This document shows positions 41,485 to 50,738 of a stretch of DNA of 64,000 nt, piece by piece. Origin of the DNA: Cytophagales bacterium (GTDB taxonomy: Bacteria; Bacteroidota; Bacteroidia; Cytophagales; Bernardetiaceae). The notes beneath the pieces are model-generated. The model was not told the DNA's origin, ran no database searches, and was given only the letters and a program-made list of their open reading frames with translations. A program made the translations under genes and the position numbers. Every line of letters starts with the position of its first letter. The first letter of the stretch is position 1. The DNA lies in NCBI GenBank assembly GCA_013299045.1, contig JAAFJX010000016.1:1-64000 (forward strand), given 5' to 3'.

Positions 41485-43362
41485 ATGAGCGATGTCATTA
41501 GGCTTCTACCAGATTCCCTTGCTAACCAAATTGCTGCTGGTGAGGTGGTGCAGCGCCCTGCATCTGCTCTAAAAGAACTTCTTGAAAATGCTATCGATGC
41601 GGGCGCTCAGAGCATTACAGTCCTTATCAAAGACGCGGGCAAGGTTTTGATACAGGTCATTGACGATGGTGTGGGAATGTCTGATACAGATGCGCGTCTG
41701 TGTTTTGAGCGCCATGCTACCTCAAAAATTAGGCAGCCAGACGACCTTTTCGCTATCAAGACTTTCGGTTTTAGAGGCGAAGCTCTGCCCTCCATTGCTG
41801 CCGTAGCGCAAGTAGAACTCATTACACGCCGCATACAAGACGAAGTAGGCGTTAAAATACATATAGAGGCATCTGAACTAAAAAAACAGGATTATACTGC
41901 CGCACCAACAGGGACATCTATAGCCGTCAAAAACCTGTTTTTTAATGTTCCGGCACGCCGCAAGTTCCTTAAAGGCAACAATGTAGAGTTTAAGCACCTT
42001 TTGGAAGAGTTTCAGCGAGCGGCCCTTGCTTATCCACACATCTCATTCAGATTCATCAGTAACGACCAAGAACTCTATAACCTCAGTGGTGGTCTATTGG
42101 CCAAACGCATCGTGGGCATTTTAGGCAAAACCTACCAACAAAACCTTGTGAGCTGTGAAGAAGAAGTACAAGACTATGCACTGACTGGCTTCGTAGGCAA
42201 GCCTGAAGTATCAAAAAAAACACGCGGTGAGCAGTTTTTTTTTGTTAATAACCGCTTTGTGAAGCACCCAAGCCTACACCACGCGGTCATGTCGGCCTAT
42301 AAAGGCTTGCTGCCTGATGAGAATTTTCCTTTTTATGCCCTTTTCATAAGCCTGCCCTACGATAAGATTGATGTGAACGTTCACCCAACTAAAACAGAAG
42401 TAAAATTTGAAGATGAGCGCTTGTTATACGCCTTGCTTTTGGCAGCGGTTAGGCGTGCCTTAGGTGTTTATGCCCACGTACCAAGTTTGGAGTTTAAACC
42501 AGACGTACTGGACACCACCAATTTCAAAACGAGCGCTTCTAAAAGCCAAACAGGCAAGAATGAAAGTTTTAATAGCGCAAACTCACCACAAGAACGCCTC
42601 AGTAAAATAAATACGCATAATTGGGAAAAGCTCTACAAAGACTTGGAAACAGAGCGCCTAGCCGATGCCAGTGAAGAGTTTTCTTTCGTTTTTCAGCAAG
42701 ACAGCAGCGAAGAGGCCGATTTGAGCACCAATAATTGGCGTGTGGCGAGTAGAGCCAACGAAAGCGGTAATAGCCAAAGCAATGATACAAAAAGTGAGCT
42801 TATTTTTCAGTTACACAACGCCTATATTGCAAGCAGATTGCCGAGCAGCCTGTTGCTCATAGACCAGCAAGCAGCTCATTTCCGAATACTCTACGAGCGG
42901 TTTATGCGACAGCATCTTAGCCAAAGTCCTATTTCGCAACGCTTGTTGTTTGACCAAGAACTAGCATTGCCGCCCAGCGATGTGGCGCTTTTGCTAGAAA
43001 ACATCGATTTGTTTAGAAACTTAGGATTTGATTTGCTACTAGAAGCCGACGGCACTCTGCAAGTCCGTTCAGTACCACCTGAGTGTGTACAACAAAGCCA
43101 ACTGTCAGAGATTATTGCTCAACTCATTGAGCAACTGAGAGCTACTTATAACGATGGCAGCGCTCCAAATTACGTTCATCAGGCCGCTATCACTTTGGCC
43201 AAGCGCCAGAGTAAAAAGCGTGGAGAGAAGCTGCTTACAGCCGAAATGGCAAAAATTATTGATGAGCTTTACGCCTGCGAGCAACCCAACTACACACCTG
43301 ACGGCCAAAAAATACACCTTCTTCTTGATGTTGAAATGCTGGACGGATTGTTTGGTATTTGA
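41485..43362 (+). CDS. mutL: DNA mismatch repair protein MutL
   Basis: MutL couples mismatch recognition by MutS to strand incision and excision. The 625-residue protein has the GHKL ATPase N-terminus with AAGEVVQRPASALKELLENA, IDDGVGM and FGFRGEALPSI, a central transducer domain, a low-complexity linker (about residues 345-440), and the C-terminal dimerisation domain. The metal-binding DQHA(X)2E(X)4E motif of endonuclease-type MutL appears as DQQAAHFRILYE, lacking the His and the first Glu, so nicking activity is doubtful. It follows the AdoMetDC-like gene by 21 bases. Confidence 0.95.
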   Translation: MSDVIRLLPDSLANQIAAGEVVQRPASALKELLENAIDAGAQSITVLIKDAGKVLIQVIDDGVGMSDTDARLCFERHATSKIRQPDDLFAIKTFGFRGEALPSIAAVAQVELITRRIQDEVGVKIHIEASELKKQDYTAAPTGTSIAVKNLFFNVPARRKFLKGNNVEFKHLLEEFQRAALAYPHISFRFISNDQELYNLSGGLLAKRIVGILGKTYQQNLVSCEEEVQDYALTGFVGKPEVSKKTRGEQFFFVNNRFVKHPSLHHAVMSAYKGLLPDENFPFYALFISLPYDKIDVNVHPTKTEVKFEDERLLYALLLAAVRRALGVYAHVPSLEFKPDVLDTTNFKTSASKSQTGKNESFNSANSPQERLSKINTHNWEKLYKDLETERLADASEEFSFVFQQDSSEEADLSTNNWRVASRANESGNSQSNDTKSELIFQLHNAYIASRLPSSLLLIDQQAAHFRILYERFMRQHLSQSPISQRLLFDQELALPPSDVALLLENIDLFRNLGFDLLLEADGTLQVRSVPPECVQQSQLSEIIAQLIEQLRATYNDGSAPNYVHQAAITLAKRQSKKRGEKLLTAEMAKIIDELYACEQPNYTPDGQKIHLLLDVEMLDGLFGI

Positions 43363-43541
43363 ATTTGAGTCTTGCGCCTTATCTATGCTTTTCAAAGTCT
43401 AAGGCATCTCTATTCAGTACCAGCAGAAAAGATGCTTTTGTTGATTTTGGTTGAGTAGTCTGGCTCCTCTTTTTTTATAAAAAGCAGCACGTTTATTCCC
43501 AAACGCACTGCCTTTTTAAGGCGCTTAACTAAACAGTCGTT

Positions 43542-44510
43542 TTAGTTAGACTTAATAACGCTTGGTGGCGGATTGTCAAAAGTACTGACTTTCCTGACGT
43601 TATTGGCGCAATCGCCGCGTGTATTTTGGCCTAATGTATATTCCACGTAGTCGCCCTCTTGCAAGTCATTAAAATCGCCGTCCAGTACATCTTCATAGCT
43701 AAAATAGAGATTGTTCGGCGGCAAAGAAATAAAGCCATACCCATTGCGTAGATTCTTGATAGTGCTTATCTGGGCAGTACCACGCACTGCAGCCACGTTA
43801 TTCGTTACTGTTGCAAACTGCTTAGAATAATTTTGCATGGTATCTTGCGATACAAACAGGCTGTTAATGAGGGGGTCATTTTTGGCTATTCGGTTGTCTA
43901 TTAACTCGTGCATGGCCAGTGGGTAGGTAACTTCTTCAAGCAACTCCTGCGAGGTTCTCGTTTCGCGTTCCTGGTCGCGCTCGTCTGTATATTTAAAGTC
44001 CCAGCTCAATAACATAACCCTTGTTCCGAGTGTGTTCAGCTTACGAATAAGCGGGACGTAGTCGCCGTCGCAAGCAATAAGAACTACTACGCTAAAGCGT
44101 TTATAGAGAGTGAGTTCGTAGGCTTCCAGAGCAAGCGATACATCAATGCCTTTTTCTTCTTTTTTTCCATTGCGTGAGCGGAGCGGCAGATAGTGCGTGA
44201 TAACATTCTCGTTCATAAGAATATCATCAAAAATGCGGTCAGTGTAGAGCTTGCTTTTCTGATAGGCTTCGTAGGCATTTAATCGGCCTCTAAAATAATG
44301 AGAATCAACAATATGACACATACGCATATCAACGTTTTCTTCGCGAGCTACTTGTTTTCGGATAAATTCATGCAAGCCTTCAATACTGATGCGTGTTCGG
44401 CGTGGGTGCTCGTAGTTATAATAGTTGCTTACTTTCAAGAAATAGTTGCCGTCATAAAAAACACCAATTCGCGTAAGTTTGTTAGCGGAATCATTCAAAT
44501 TAGGGAACAT
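43542..44510 (-). CDS. NYN-domain nuclease fused to cold-shock-like domain
   Basis: The 322-residue protein has an N-terminal NYN/LabA-like PIN-fold domain with acidic residues in GVFYDGNYF (about residue 19), KGIDVSLALEAYEL and LIACDGDYVPLI, the expected metal site. A linker follows, and the last 60 residues form an OB-fold, cold-shock-like domain (IKNLRNGYGFISLPPN, then LYFSYEDVLDG). The combination suggests an RNA-binding ribonuclease acting on structured or damaged RNA. NYN plus cold-shock fusions are known in Bacteroidota but not well studied. It is a single gene converging on mutL with a 180-base gap. Confidence 0.85.
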   Translation of the reverse strand: MFPNLNDSANKLTRIGVFYDGNYFLKVSNYYNYEHPRRTRISIEGLHEFIRKQVAREENVDMRMCHIVDSHYFRGRLNAYEAYQKSKLYTDRIFDDILMNENVITHYLPLRSRNGKKEEKGIDVSLALEAYELTLYKRFSVVVLIACDGDYVPLIRKLNTLGTRVMLLSWDFKYTDERDQERETRTSQELLEEVTYPLAMHELIDNRIAKNDPLINSLFVSQDTMQNYSKQFATVTNNVAAVRGTAQISTIKNLRNGYGFISLPPNNLYFSYEDVLDGDFNDLQEGDYVEYTLGQNTRGDCANNVRKVSTFDNPPPSVIKSN

Positions 44511-44795
44511 CTTTGTTTAAATTTTTGGGGGGTAATCTGAATATTTAAAGAACTTGGTTTGTTTTACAAAAGTGAGTTGTAACTAGTTTTTAGTCAAACT
44601 ATTCTGCTTTATTTACTATTCGTTTTTAAATTTATTTTGTACAGTAAAGATAATTCTTTGAATTATGATGGGCGCAAAATATATGAAAAGCACACAGAAA
44701 GCAATAGCTGGCCTGTTTTTTTGTAAAATTTATTGAAACAGCAAAGCCCCACTAGCATTTGCCTATTCAGCTCACTGGTTTATGGAGCCAGGCTA

Positions 44796-45446
44796 TTATC
44801 TTGCGCGAACAACTTGTGCTAGAAATGCCAAAAAAAAGGCGATGGCAAGCATCAGAACAGCGTTTAAGTGTGCTGCTTCGTAGTTCATTTGCTCTACTTG
44901 TTCATAGATGCTAATTGAAAATACACGAGTTTTTGCAGGAATAGAGCCGCCCAGCATCATAACTAAACCAAATTCGCCTAAACAATGCGCAAAGCACATA
45001 CATAAACAAACGCGCCAAGTTGGCAATAAATGTGGCCACACCACGCAGTAGAAAGCCTTAAAGCGACTTTGGTTGAGCAATAAAACAGCCTCTTTGATAG
45101 CCAGTGGTTGCATTTTTACAGCCTCCAGCAAAGGCGAAAATACAAAAGGGACATTGACAACAATACTCGCTACTAGCAGACCAGAGAAGGTAAAAGCCAG
45201 CCCATTTTCAAAAAAACAGCCAATAAAACCCTCTGCGCTCAAAAGTAGCAAGGCATAAAAACCTAAAACACTTGGGGGCAGGGCCAAACTCATGAAGGAA
45301 AAAACAGAGAGCAGTGTTTGGTAGCGCTGCGCCAAGAACGAGGCTTGCCACGCCAAAAAGGGCATGGTTAAAGCCAAAAATAGCGTAGTAAGCGCTGCTA
45401 GTTTGAGGCTCAAGGCTAGCGCCACCCAATCAATCTGTGCAAACAC
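44796..45446 (-). CDS. modB: molybdate ABC transporter permease ModB
   Basis: ModB is the membrane component of the ModABC molybdate importer. The 216-residue protein has five to six membrane spans and the permease EAA loop, here KEAVLLLNQSRFKAFYCVVWPHLLP with the conserved EA and P. The segment CLGEFGLVMMLGGSIPAKTRV is characteristic of ModB. It starts with GTG at 45446, 11 bases after the DUF6702 gene, and no modA or modC lies in the window. An orphan permease could share components encoded elsewhere, or the rest of the operon may have been lost. Confidence 0.82.
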   Translation of the reverse strand: MFAQIDWVALALSLKLAALTTLFLALTMPFLAWQASFLAQRYQTLLSVFSFMSLALPPSVLGFYALLLLSAEGFIGCFFENGLAFTFSGLLVASIVVNVPFVFSPLLEAVKMQPLAIKEAVLLLNQSRFKAFYCVVWPHLLPTWRVCLCMCFAHCLGEFGLVMMLGGSIPAKTRVFSISIYEQVEQMNYEAAHLNAVLMLAIAFFLAFLAQVVRAR

Positions 45447-45457
45447 CGCAGCAGGAG

Positions 45458-45973
45458 TTAAAAGGATAACAAGTGCTCAGATTTCTGCTTGTTGCAGCGC
45501 ACAGATTTTTTGCTACTACCTATACGCACATGGTTTAGATTACTCTGGTCAGAAAAAATATCAAAAAGCAGTGTATTTTTAACGGTCAGGTTTTGCACTT
45601 TATCCACATTTTCTACTTCAAAGTACAAATAGACGGCATCTTGGCCTACTTCTTTGCCCATGAAGTCGCAACGAGCCGAAGCGGCATTGATTTTCAGGTC
45701 AAAATTTTGGGCAAAATAGTGTTTTATATTGGCATCGGTGTCGGGGTGTTCGTTTGGCAAGCCTACATTGTAAAGTCCTTTGTAGTTGCGAGTAAGTAGT
45801 TTCTCTAGGTCGTCCGTAAAGATTTTATGCGTAACCTCTATATTATTGAACTGCTCACTATGCACAATGTCGGTCGTCATAATGTGTATAGGGTGTGTGG
45901 GCGCAAGGAACGAGGCACATACAGCCAGAATAACTGAAAGACTCAAAAGGCGCTTACAAGGATTAGAGAACAT
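45458..45973 (-). CDS. DUF6702 family secreted protein
   Basis: The 171-residue product has a signal peptide (MFSNPCKRLLSLSVILAVCASFLA) and then the DUF6702 pattern: IHIMTTDIVHSEQFNNIEVT-type strand, KIFTDDLEKLL (about residues 48-58) and a QDAVYLYFEVENV strand. The family is widespread in Bacteroidota and resembles the extracellular part of some metal-related envelope proteins, but has no proven role. ATG 45973 is preferred to a TTG at 46012 that overlaps the upstream gene. It lies 13 bases after the channel-like gene and 11 bases before modB. Confidence 0.72.
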   Translation of the reverse strand: MFSNPCKRLLSLSVILAVCASFLAPTHPIHIMTTDIVHSEQFNNIEVTHKIFTDDLEKLLTRNYKGLYNVGLPNEHPDTDANIKHYFAQNFDLKINAASARCDFMGKEVGQDAVYLYFEVENVDKVQNLTVKNTLLFDIFSDQSNLNHVRIGSSKKSVRCNKQKSEHLLSF

Positions 45974-45986
45974 CGCGAGAATCAAT

Positions 45987-47414
45987 CTAAAAGAACTGAA
46001 TAATTGTAACAATAAATATCAAAAAAGTAAGGAGCGGAAAGAATGTTACTTTAGGAATATAATTATCCCTATACTCAATCAAATACCAATCCAATCCTTT
46101 CTTCTGAAAAAGGATATAGTTCACCGTTACGGCAAAGAGCAAGAAGTAAATAACGAAGTAGTAATACTCAATATAAAGCACCGTATCCGTTGTCAGATTG
46201 CTTCTGAGGTCTATTTGTGCCAGAATGACTACAAAAATTAATGTGCCTATGATACCCGCAATATCCATAACACTAAACTTAAAAAAGTCTGTTTCGGTAC
46301 TTTCATCATGCGACACATAAACCGTGATGAACAAAAGCACCACCACCATAATAACTGGGGTAAGGTCAGAGAAAAACACGCTCAGGAAGTCCCTTTGCAC
46401 AAAGACGTTGAAGTAGAGTTCGGGAAATCTCTCTAGCCCAACGTAATCGTCTATGCCAAAATTAGTGGTATAATTATTCTCGCGATAGCCAAAATAACTG
46501 CCCTGTATGCCCCAGCCAGGCAATACCATATCTTCTTCCAAGCCTACTTTTTTAAATGGATTGTAATTGGGATAAGAAGGGAGGTCAGGAATTAGAATCA
46601 AATTTTTATCAAAGTCTTTGTGCCAGAAGCGCATCCAAAGGTTCTGGTGGTCAAAAGGATATAACCTAAAGTTAAATATTTCGCGTATGGTGGCTTGCAC
46701 GTTCCAGCCAATGGTCATAACGCTTGAATCCGCATTAAACTTGCGGTAGGCCTCTTCTGTATTATAGCTTTGGGCTTCGGGCAAGTCAAAGCCCATGCTT
46801 ACCTCGCTGGTGTCCTTGACGTTATAGCGTTGCCAAATCTTGAACGTAACAAGACAGTTGTATGAAGAAGTAAATTCTATGGATTGCATGAATACGCCAG
46901 TAGGCACAAAAAAAGGCTCTGGCTCATTATTTTTAACCGATATAGCGCGACGTTCGGCAATAAATTTATCCAAATCCCCCTGATTATCAATGATGATGTC
47001 CATGTCGTCATTATGAACAAAAAAGGTGGTAAAATAAGCCAGAAAAGCCGTCAATATAACAAAAGCGAGAGAAAAAAGCGTAGACTCTGGCCAAGCGTTA
47101 TCGCCCGCAAAGATGAGTTTGTGCAAACGATAACAAGCAAAAAAGAAAACAGAGCTTCCCAGCGCACCAATCAAATAGAACAAACGCTGCTTTATCAAAT
47201 AACTGTTCCGCAACAAATCCTCAAAGTTATTAATAGCCTCATTATTCTCTACATCAAAAAAACCCGCCAAACCACTATTCCATATCTTCACCACATCAGG
47301 AAAATCCAATACAAAAATTATTGCCGTAACCATCAGGCTGATATATGTGAGTATTAGCAAAAAATTAGATTGGAAGCGAAACTTGATGGGTAAGTTTTTA
47401 ATATGATGAAGCAT
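45987..47414 (-). CDS. pentameric ligand-gated ion channel-like protein with extra N-terminal helices
   Basis: The 475-residue protein has three N-terminal membrane helices (about residues 18-38, 76-97 and 110-132), a 210-residue extracytoplasmic beta domain, and four C-terminal helices. The beta domain carries FRLYPFDHQNLWMRFW (about residues 253-268), matching the Cys-loop region motif YPFDxQ of Cys-loop receptors, and a strand-10 region FNVFVQRDFLSVFF leading into a first helix with a Pro (DLTPVIMVVVLLF). The helix 2-3 block (GTLIFVVILAQIDLRSNL) resembles GLIC of Gloeobacter. It is first in a three-gene unit with DUF6702 and modB. Ligand and ion are unknown. Confidence 0.65.
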   Translation of the reverse strand: MLHHIKNLPIKFRFQSNFLLILTYISLMVTAIIFVLDFPDVVKIWNSGLAGFFDVENNEAINNFEDLLRNSYLIKQRLFYLIGALGSSVFFFACYRLHKLIFAGDNAWPESTLFSLAFVILTAFLAYFTTFFVHNDDMDIIIDNQGDLDKFIAERRAISVKNNEPEPFFVPTGVFMQSIEFTSSYNCLVTFKIWQRYNVKDTSEVSMGFDLPEAQSYNTEEAYRKFNADSSVMTIGWNVQATIREIFNFRLYPFDHQNLWMRFWHKDFDKNLILIPDLPSYPNYNPFKKVGLEEDMVLPGWGIQGSYFGYRENNYTTNFGIDDYVGLERFPELYFNVFVQRDFLSVFFSDLTPVIMVVVLLFITVYVSHDESTETDFFKFSVMDIAGIIGTLIFVVILAQIDLRSNLTTDTVLYIEYYYFVIYFLLFAVTVNYILFQKKGLDWYLIEYRDNYIPKVTFFPLLTFLIFIVTIIQFF

Positions 47415-47538
47415 GATAAAATACAGGATATTGGTATAGGATTGATTTCAATTTCCCAAAAGTGCCTTTAAAATTCAAAAAAAGCAAATTATACGTCATT
47501 TTTTTGTATATGTAAGGACAATAGAATCAATACACTCT

Positions 47539-48720
47539 CTAACGGCTCTTAGAAAGGGCTTTTTCAATATCAGCAAGAATATCGGAAATATGCTCTAAAC
47601 CTACTGAAACTCTGATGGTACCGTTTTCAATGCCTACAGCCCTGCGTTCAGCTTCTGTTAGCTTGGAATGTGTAGTGGAAGCAGGGTGCGCCACAATACT
47701 GCGTGTATCCCCCAAATTGGCCGTAAAGGACATCATTTCTACATGGCTCAGAAACCTTTGAGCACGCTCAAGGCCACCTTTAAGTTCAAAGGTTACCAAG
47801 CCGCCGCCAGTACGCATTTGCCGCTTAGCAAGCGCATATTGTGGGTGTGAGGGCAGGTGCGGATACTTCACATTAAGAACATCAGCAGTCTGTTTATCAA
47901 TAAATTGTGCTAGTTCTAGTGCGTTTTCGGAGTGTCTTTCCATACGCAAGGAAAACGTTTCCAGGCTTTTAGAAAGCGTCCAAGAGTTAAATGGCGAAAG
48001 CGCTGGGCCTGTATGCCGCGCAAAATAACGCACCTCTTTGATAAGCTCCTTAGAACCAAGCACTACGCCAGCAATAACACGCCCCTGCCCGTCCAGAAAT
48101 TTGGTAGCAGAGTGTGTTACCAAATGCGCGCCCATGAGAGCGGGGTTTTGTACGTGAGGTGTTGCGAAGCAATTATCTACGTTCAGCAAAAGGTTGTGTT
48201 TTTGGGCAAGAGCCGCCAGAAGTTCTATATCAATCAAGTCCATACTGGGGTTTGAGGGCGTTTCTACAAAAATCATTTTTGTATTTGGCCGTATGTTTTT
48301 TTCAAACTCTTCGGGCTTATCAATATCCACATAGGTATGCGAAATACCCCAGCGCGGGAATATCTTGGTAATAATTTGGTGTGTAGAACCAAACAAAGAC
48401 CTTGAGGCCAGAAGATGGTCGCCAGCACTCAAGAAAGCCGCCATGCTGCAAAACATAGCCGCCATGCCCGAAGCAAGTGCCATACCGTCCTCCGTATGTT
48501 CCAAAATACACAATTTTTTGATGAGTTCGTCGTGATTCGGATTAGAAAAGCGCGTGTAAATATTGCCGTCTTGCTCGTCTGCAAACAAGGCGCGTGCCTG
48601 TTCTGCGTCCTCAAACACGAAACTCGAGGTCATAAAAATTGGGCTTGAGTGCTCGCGGTACTGCGTTCTTTGCATTTGGGCGCGTATAGCCTCTGTTTCG
48701 GGGTGTTGGTTTTTTTTCAT
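47539..48720 (-). CDS. metZ: O-succinylhomoserine sulfhydrylase MetZ-type enzyme
   Basis: This PLP-dependent Cys/Met metabolism enzyme (393 residues from the chosen start) converts an activated homoserine to homocysteine with sulphide. The PLP-binding Lys is in THSATKFLDGQGRVIAG, and GNIYTRFSNPN, FVETPSNP and the C-terminal SVGLEHISDIL complete the family pattern. The block EHSSPIFMTSSFVFEDAEQA is typical of MetZ rather than cystathionine gamma-synthase. ATG 48720 is preferred to 48759, which would overlap the OsmC gene and add non-conserved residues. It follows the OsmC gene by 19 bases. Confidence 0.88.
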   Translation of the reverse strand: MKKNQHPETEAIRAQMQRTQYREHSSPIFMTSSFVFEDAEQARALFADEQDGNIYTRFSNPNHDELIKKLCILEHTEDGMALASGMAAMFCSMAAFLSAGDHLLASRSLFGSTHQIITKIFPRWGISHTYVDIDKPEEFEKNIRPNTKMIFVETPSNPSMDLIDIELLAALAQKHNLLLNVDNCFATPHVQNPALMGAHLVTHSATKFLDGQGRVIAGVVLGSKELIKEVRYFARHTGPALSPFNSWTLSKSLETFSLRMERHSENALELAQFIDKQTADVLNVKYPHLPSHPQYALAKRQMRTGGGLVTFELKGGLERAQRFLSHVEMMSFTANLGDTRSIVAHPASTTHSKLTEAERRAVGIENGTIRVSVGLEHISDILADIEKALSKSR

Positions 48721-48739
48721 ATCCAGTCTTGCTACCTTC

Positions 48740-49165
48740 TTAGGCTTTGATGATTTCAAATGAATGGCTAATTTCTATCTTCTCAGAAAGCGATTTGGCC
48801 ACTGAGCAATATTTTTCTACGCTCAACTGTACGGTCTGCTCAGCCGCATTGTGGTCTATATCCCCAAAAAGTTTGTAATGCAAATGTATGCGTTCAAAGG
48901 GTTTCACTTGTCCTTCAGCGCGGCGTTGGCCATCTGCTACCACCTGCACGTCCAACAAATTCTGCCGTTTTTTTTGTAAAATAAGCACCACATCAAAGAC
49001 TGTACAGCCTGCCAAAGAGGCCAATAGTCCTTGCATGGGGCTTGGTGCTAAGCCCTCGCCCAGGCCCCCATCGCTAGGTAGCGCGTCAAACTGAAGTTTT
49101 GCACCATTTTCATTTTCGGCCTCAAAATGAAGCCCTTTGTTCAATCTTTTCAGAATTATCTGCAT
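48740..49165 (-). CDS. OsmC/Ohr-family peroxidase-like protein
   Basis: The 141-residue protein has the two redox Cys of the OsmC fold, in LLASLAGCTVFDVVLIL (about residue 53) and VEKYCSVAKSL (about residue 119). OsmC proteins reduce organic hydroperoxides or have related roles. The SPMQGLLASLAGC motif places it in the OsmC subgroup rather than Ohr. The ATG at 49165 is chosen; upstream codons from 49240 have no conservation pattern. It is transcribed just ahead of metZ, consistent with a sulphur and redox link. Confidence 0.85.
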   Translation of the reverse strand: MQIILKRLNKGLHFEAENENGAKLQFDALPSDGGLGEGLAPSPMQGLLASLAGCTVFDVVLILQKKRQNLLDVQVVADGQRRAEGQVKPFERIHLHYKLFGDIDHNAAEQTVQLSVEKYCSVAKSLSEKIEISHSFEIIKA

Positions 49166-49264
49166 GGTTTTGGTTTGAATTAGTAAGTACAACCTATGAG
49201 GCAGTGAATCCTCCGTAAAGTGGCGCTCACAAGAGAACAACCAGTCTATATCAGAAACCCACCC

Positions 49265-50578
49265 CTACTTTTTTTCTACGGCATACACCATGACGGAATT
49301 TCCCCCCCCCGCAGATTTGCCCTGTGCCGTAACCACAACGAGCTTGCTATCAGGCGAAACCGCTAAACCAACAGGGAAAGAATCTGCTGCTATGGAGGCA
49401 ATCACGCTCATGTCCGAAGTCCGTATAACTGCTATCTTACTTTCATTATTTACCGCCGCAAAAATGTATTCGGCATCAGGGGAGCTATCTATAGTGCGTA
49501 TCCCATTGCCAGCAAAGCAGCCTTCCCATACAAGATTAATATCTTTGCCCGTTTGTGCCACTTTTGCATCAAGCAGGGTTTTAAGTGGTAATTTATGAAC
49601 ATAACCGCTGCTATTCGTGCTGACGAGTACGTCTGAACCGCGTATAATCAAATGGCGAACGCTGCCCTTCATGCCCGTAACGAGGCCAATGTAGGTCCAA
49701 TGCTGCATATCAAAAACCGCTATCCCTCCGGTGGTCATACGCCCTACAAGCAGATACTTGCTATCTGGCGTAAAAGTTGTCCCGCGTAGGCAATAACCAC
49801 ATTCTTTGTCACGGTCAATTTTTTCGGTATCGCTAAAGTCCATGCTCAAGCGCTTGCCCACCACAAAGTGTTTCACATATTTAAAATCTTTGGGTGTGGC
49901 CGTGCTCACGTCAATCAGGCCTACGGTGTTGTCGCCCCAATGCGTAACTGCTACATAGCGGCCATCGGGCGATGCTGCCACCATCTTGGGCAGAGGGCCT
50001 GTAGGCATAACGCGCACAATTTCATCGGTTTGTGTGTCAATAATAGCCACTGCCGAGGGGTCTTGCGCATTCATGTCATAACTGCGGCGGTAGTAAGTAA
50101 CCCATAAGTACCGCCCATTGTGAGAGAGGCAACTCTCGACTGGCTTTCCTTGGAAGTAGTTTTGGTCTTTGGTACGCTTTTTAAATGCGTAATCAAACGC
50201 CGTTGTTTCGCCGTTTAGGAACAGGCTCTGATTGCTGCTATTGAATGTATGACTGATAATTTTGGTGCGCTTGAGTGTTGTGGCATCATAAACAAGCGTA
50301 GAAAATCCTTCTAAGCTATTGATATAAAATTTTTTGCCATCTGGTGTAAAAATAGCAGATTTTGGAGAATAAATGCCTTCGTCAAAGTGGTCGTTGGGGT
50401 CGGCCGTATTGGCTGTTAGGTGCTGAAAACGCGCCTTGAGCTTCATCTGCACTTCTGCACTTGCAGGCTCTGAAGCTACGCCTATTTTAACGCGCTTGAC
50501 CTGCGCCAAGGTACTGGTATGAACAAACAGCGCGCTGAGAAGGCTCAAAAGCACTGAGGCAGATAATTTCAAAAGCAT
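49265..50578 (-). CDS. secreted YVTN/WD-like beta-propeller protein
   Basis: The 437-residue protein has a signal peptide ending LAQ and repeated propeller blades with the pattern SPDG(R/K).. and (A/V)IID..T: KMVAASPDGRYVAVTH, TFTPDSKYLLVGRM, SSPDAEYIFAAVNNES and AVSPDSKLVVVTAQGK. YVTN-type proteins are surface or periplasmic and bind ligands or partners. Two Cys in KECGYCLRG could form a disulphide or bind a cofactor. A run of nine G on the coding strand (49302-49310) lies about 12 codons before the stop. It stands alone, between the sdh terminator and the OsmC gene. Confidence 0.78.
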   Translation of the reverse strand: MLLKLSASVLLSLLSALFVHTSTLAQVKRVKIGVASEPASAEVQMKLKARFQHLTANTADPNDHFDEGIYSPKSAIFTPDGKKFYINSLEGFSTLVYDATTLKRTKIISHTFNSSNQSLFLNGETTAFDYAFKKRTKDQNYFQGKPVESCLSHNGRYLWVTYYRRSYDMNAQDPSAVAIIDTQTDEIVRVMPTGPLPKMVAASPDGRYVAVTHWGDNTVGLIDVSTATPKDFKYVKHFVVGKRLSMDFSDTEKIDRDKECGYCLRGTTFTPDSKYLLVGRMTTGGIAVFDMQHWTYIGLVTGMKGSVRHLIIRGSDVLVSTNSSGYVHKLPLKTLLDAKVAQTGKDINLVWEGCFAGNGIRTIDSSPDAEYIFAAVNNESKIAVIRTSDMSVIASIAADSFPVGLAVSPDSKLVVVTAQGKSAGGGNSVMVYAVEKK

Positions 50579-50738
50579 GGGTTTTTATAATTGGTTAGCT
50601 AAAAACAGTTGTTCCTCTAAAACGAGTGCAAAATTATATCTTTTAATGAAAGGAGGCCTCATCAAAGACATCTAAATTTTTGTAGTGTATGTCTTTTTTA
50701 ATAAGCCCCATACACACCAGTTTGGTCATTAGGCTCAC

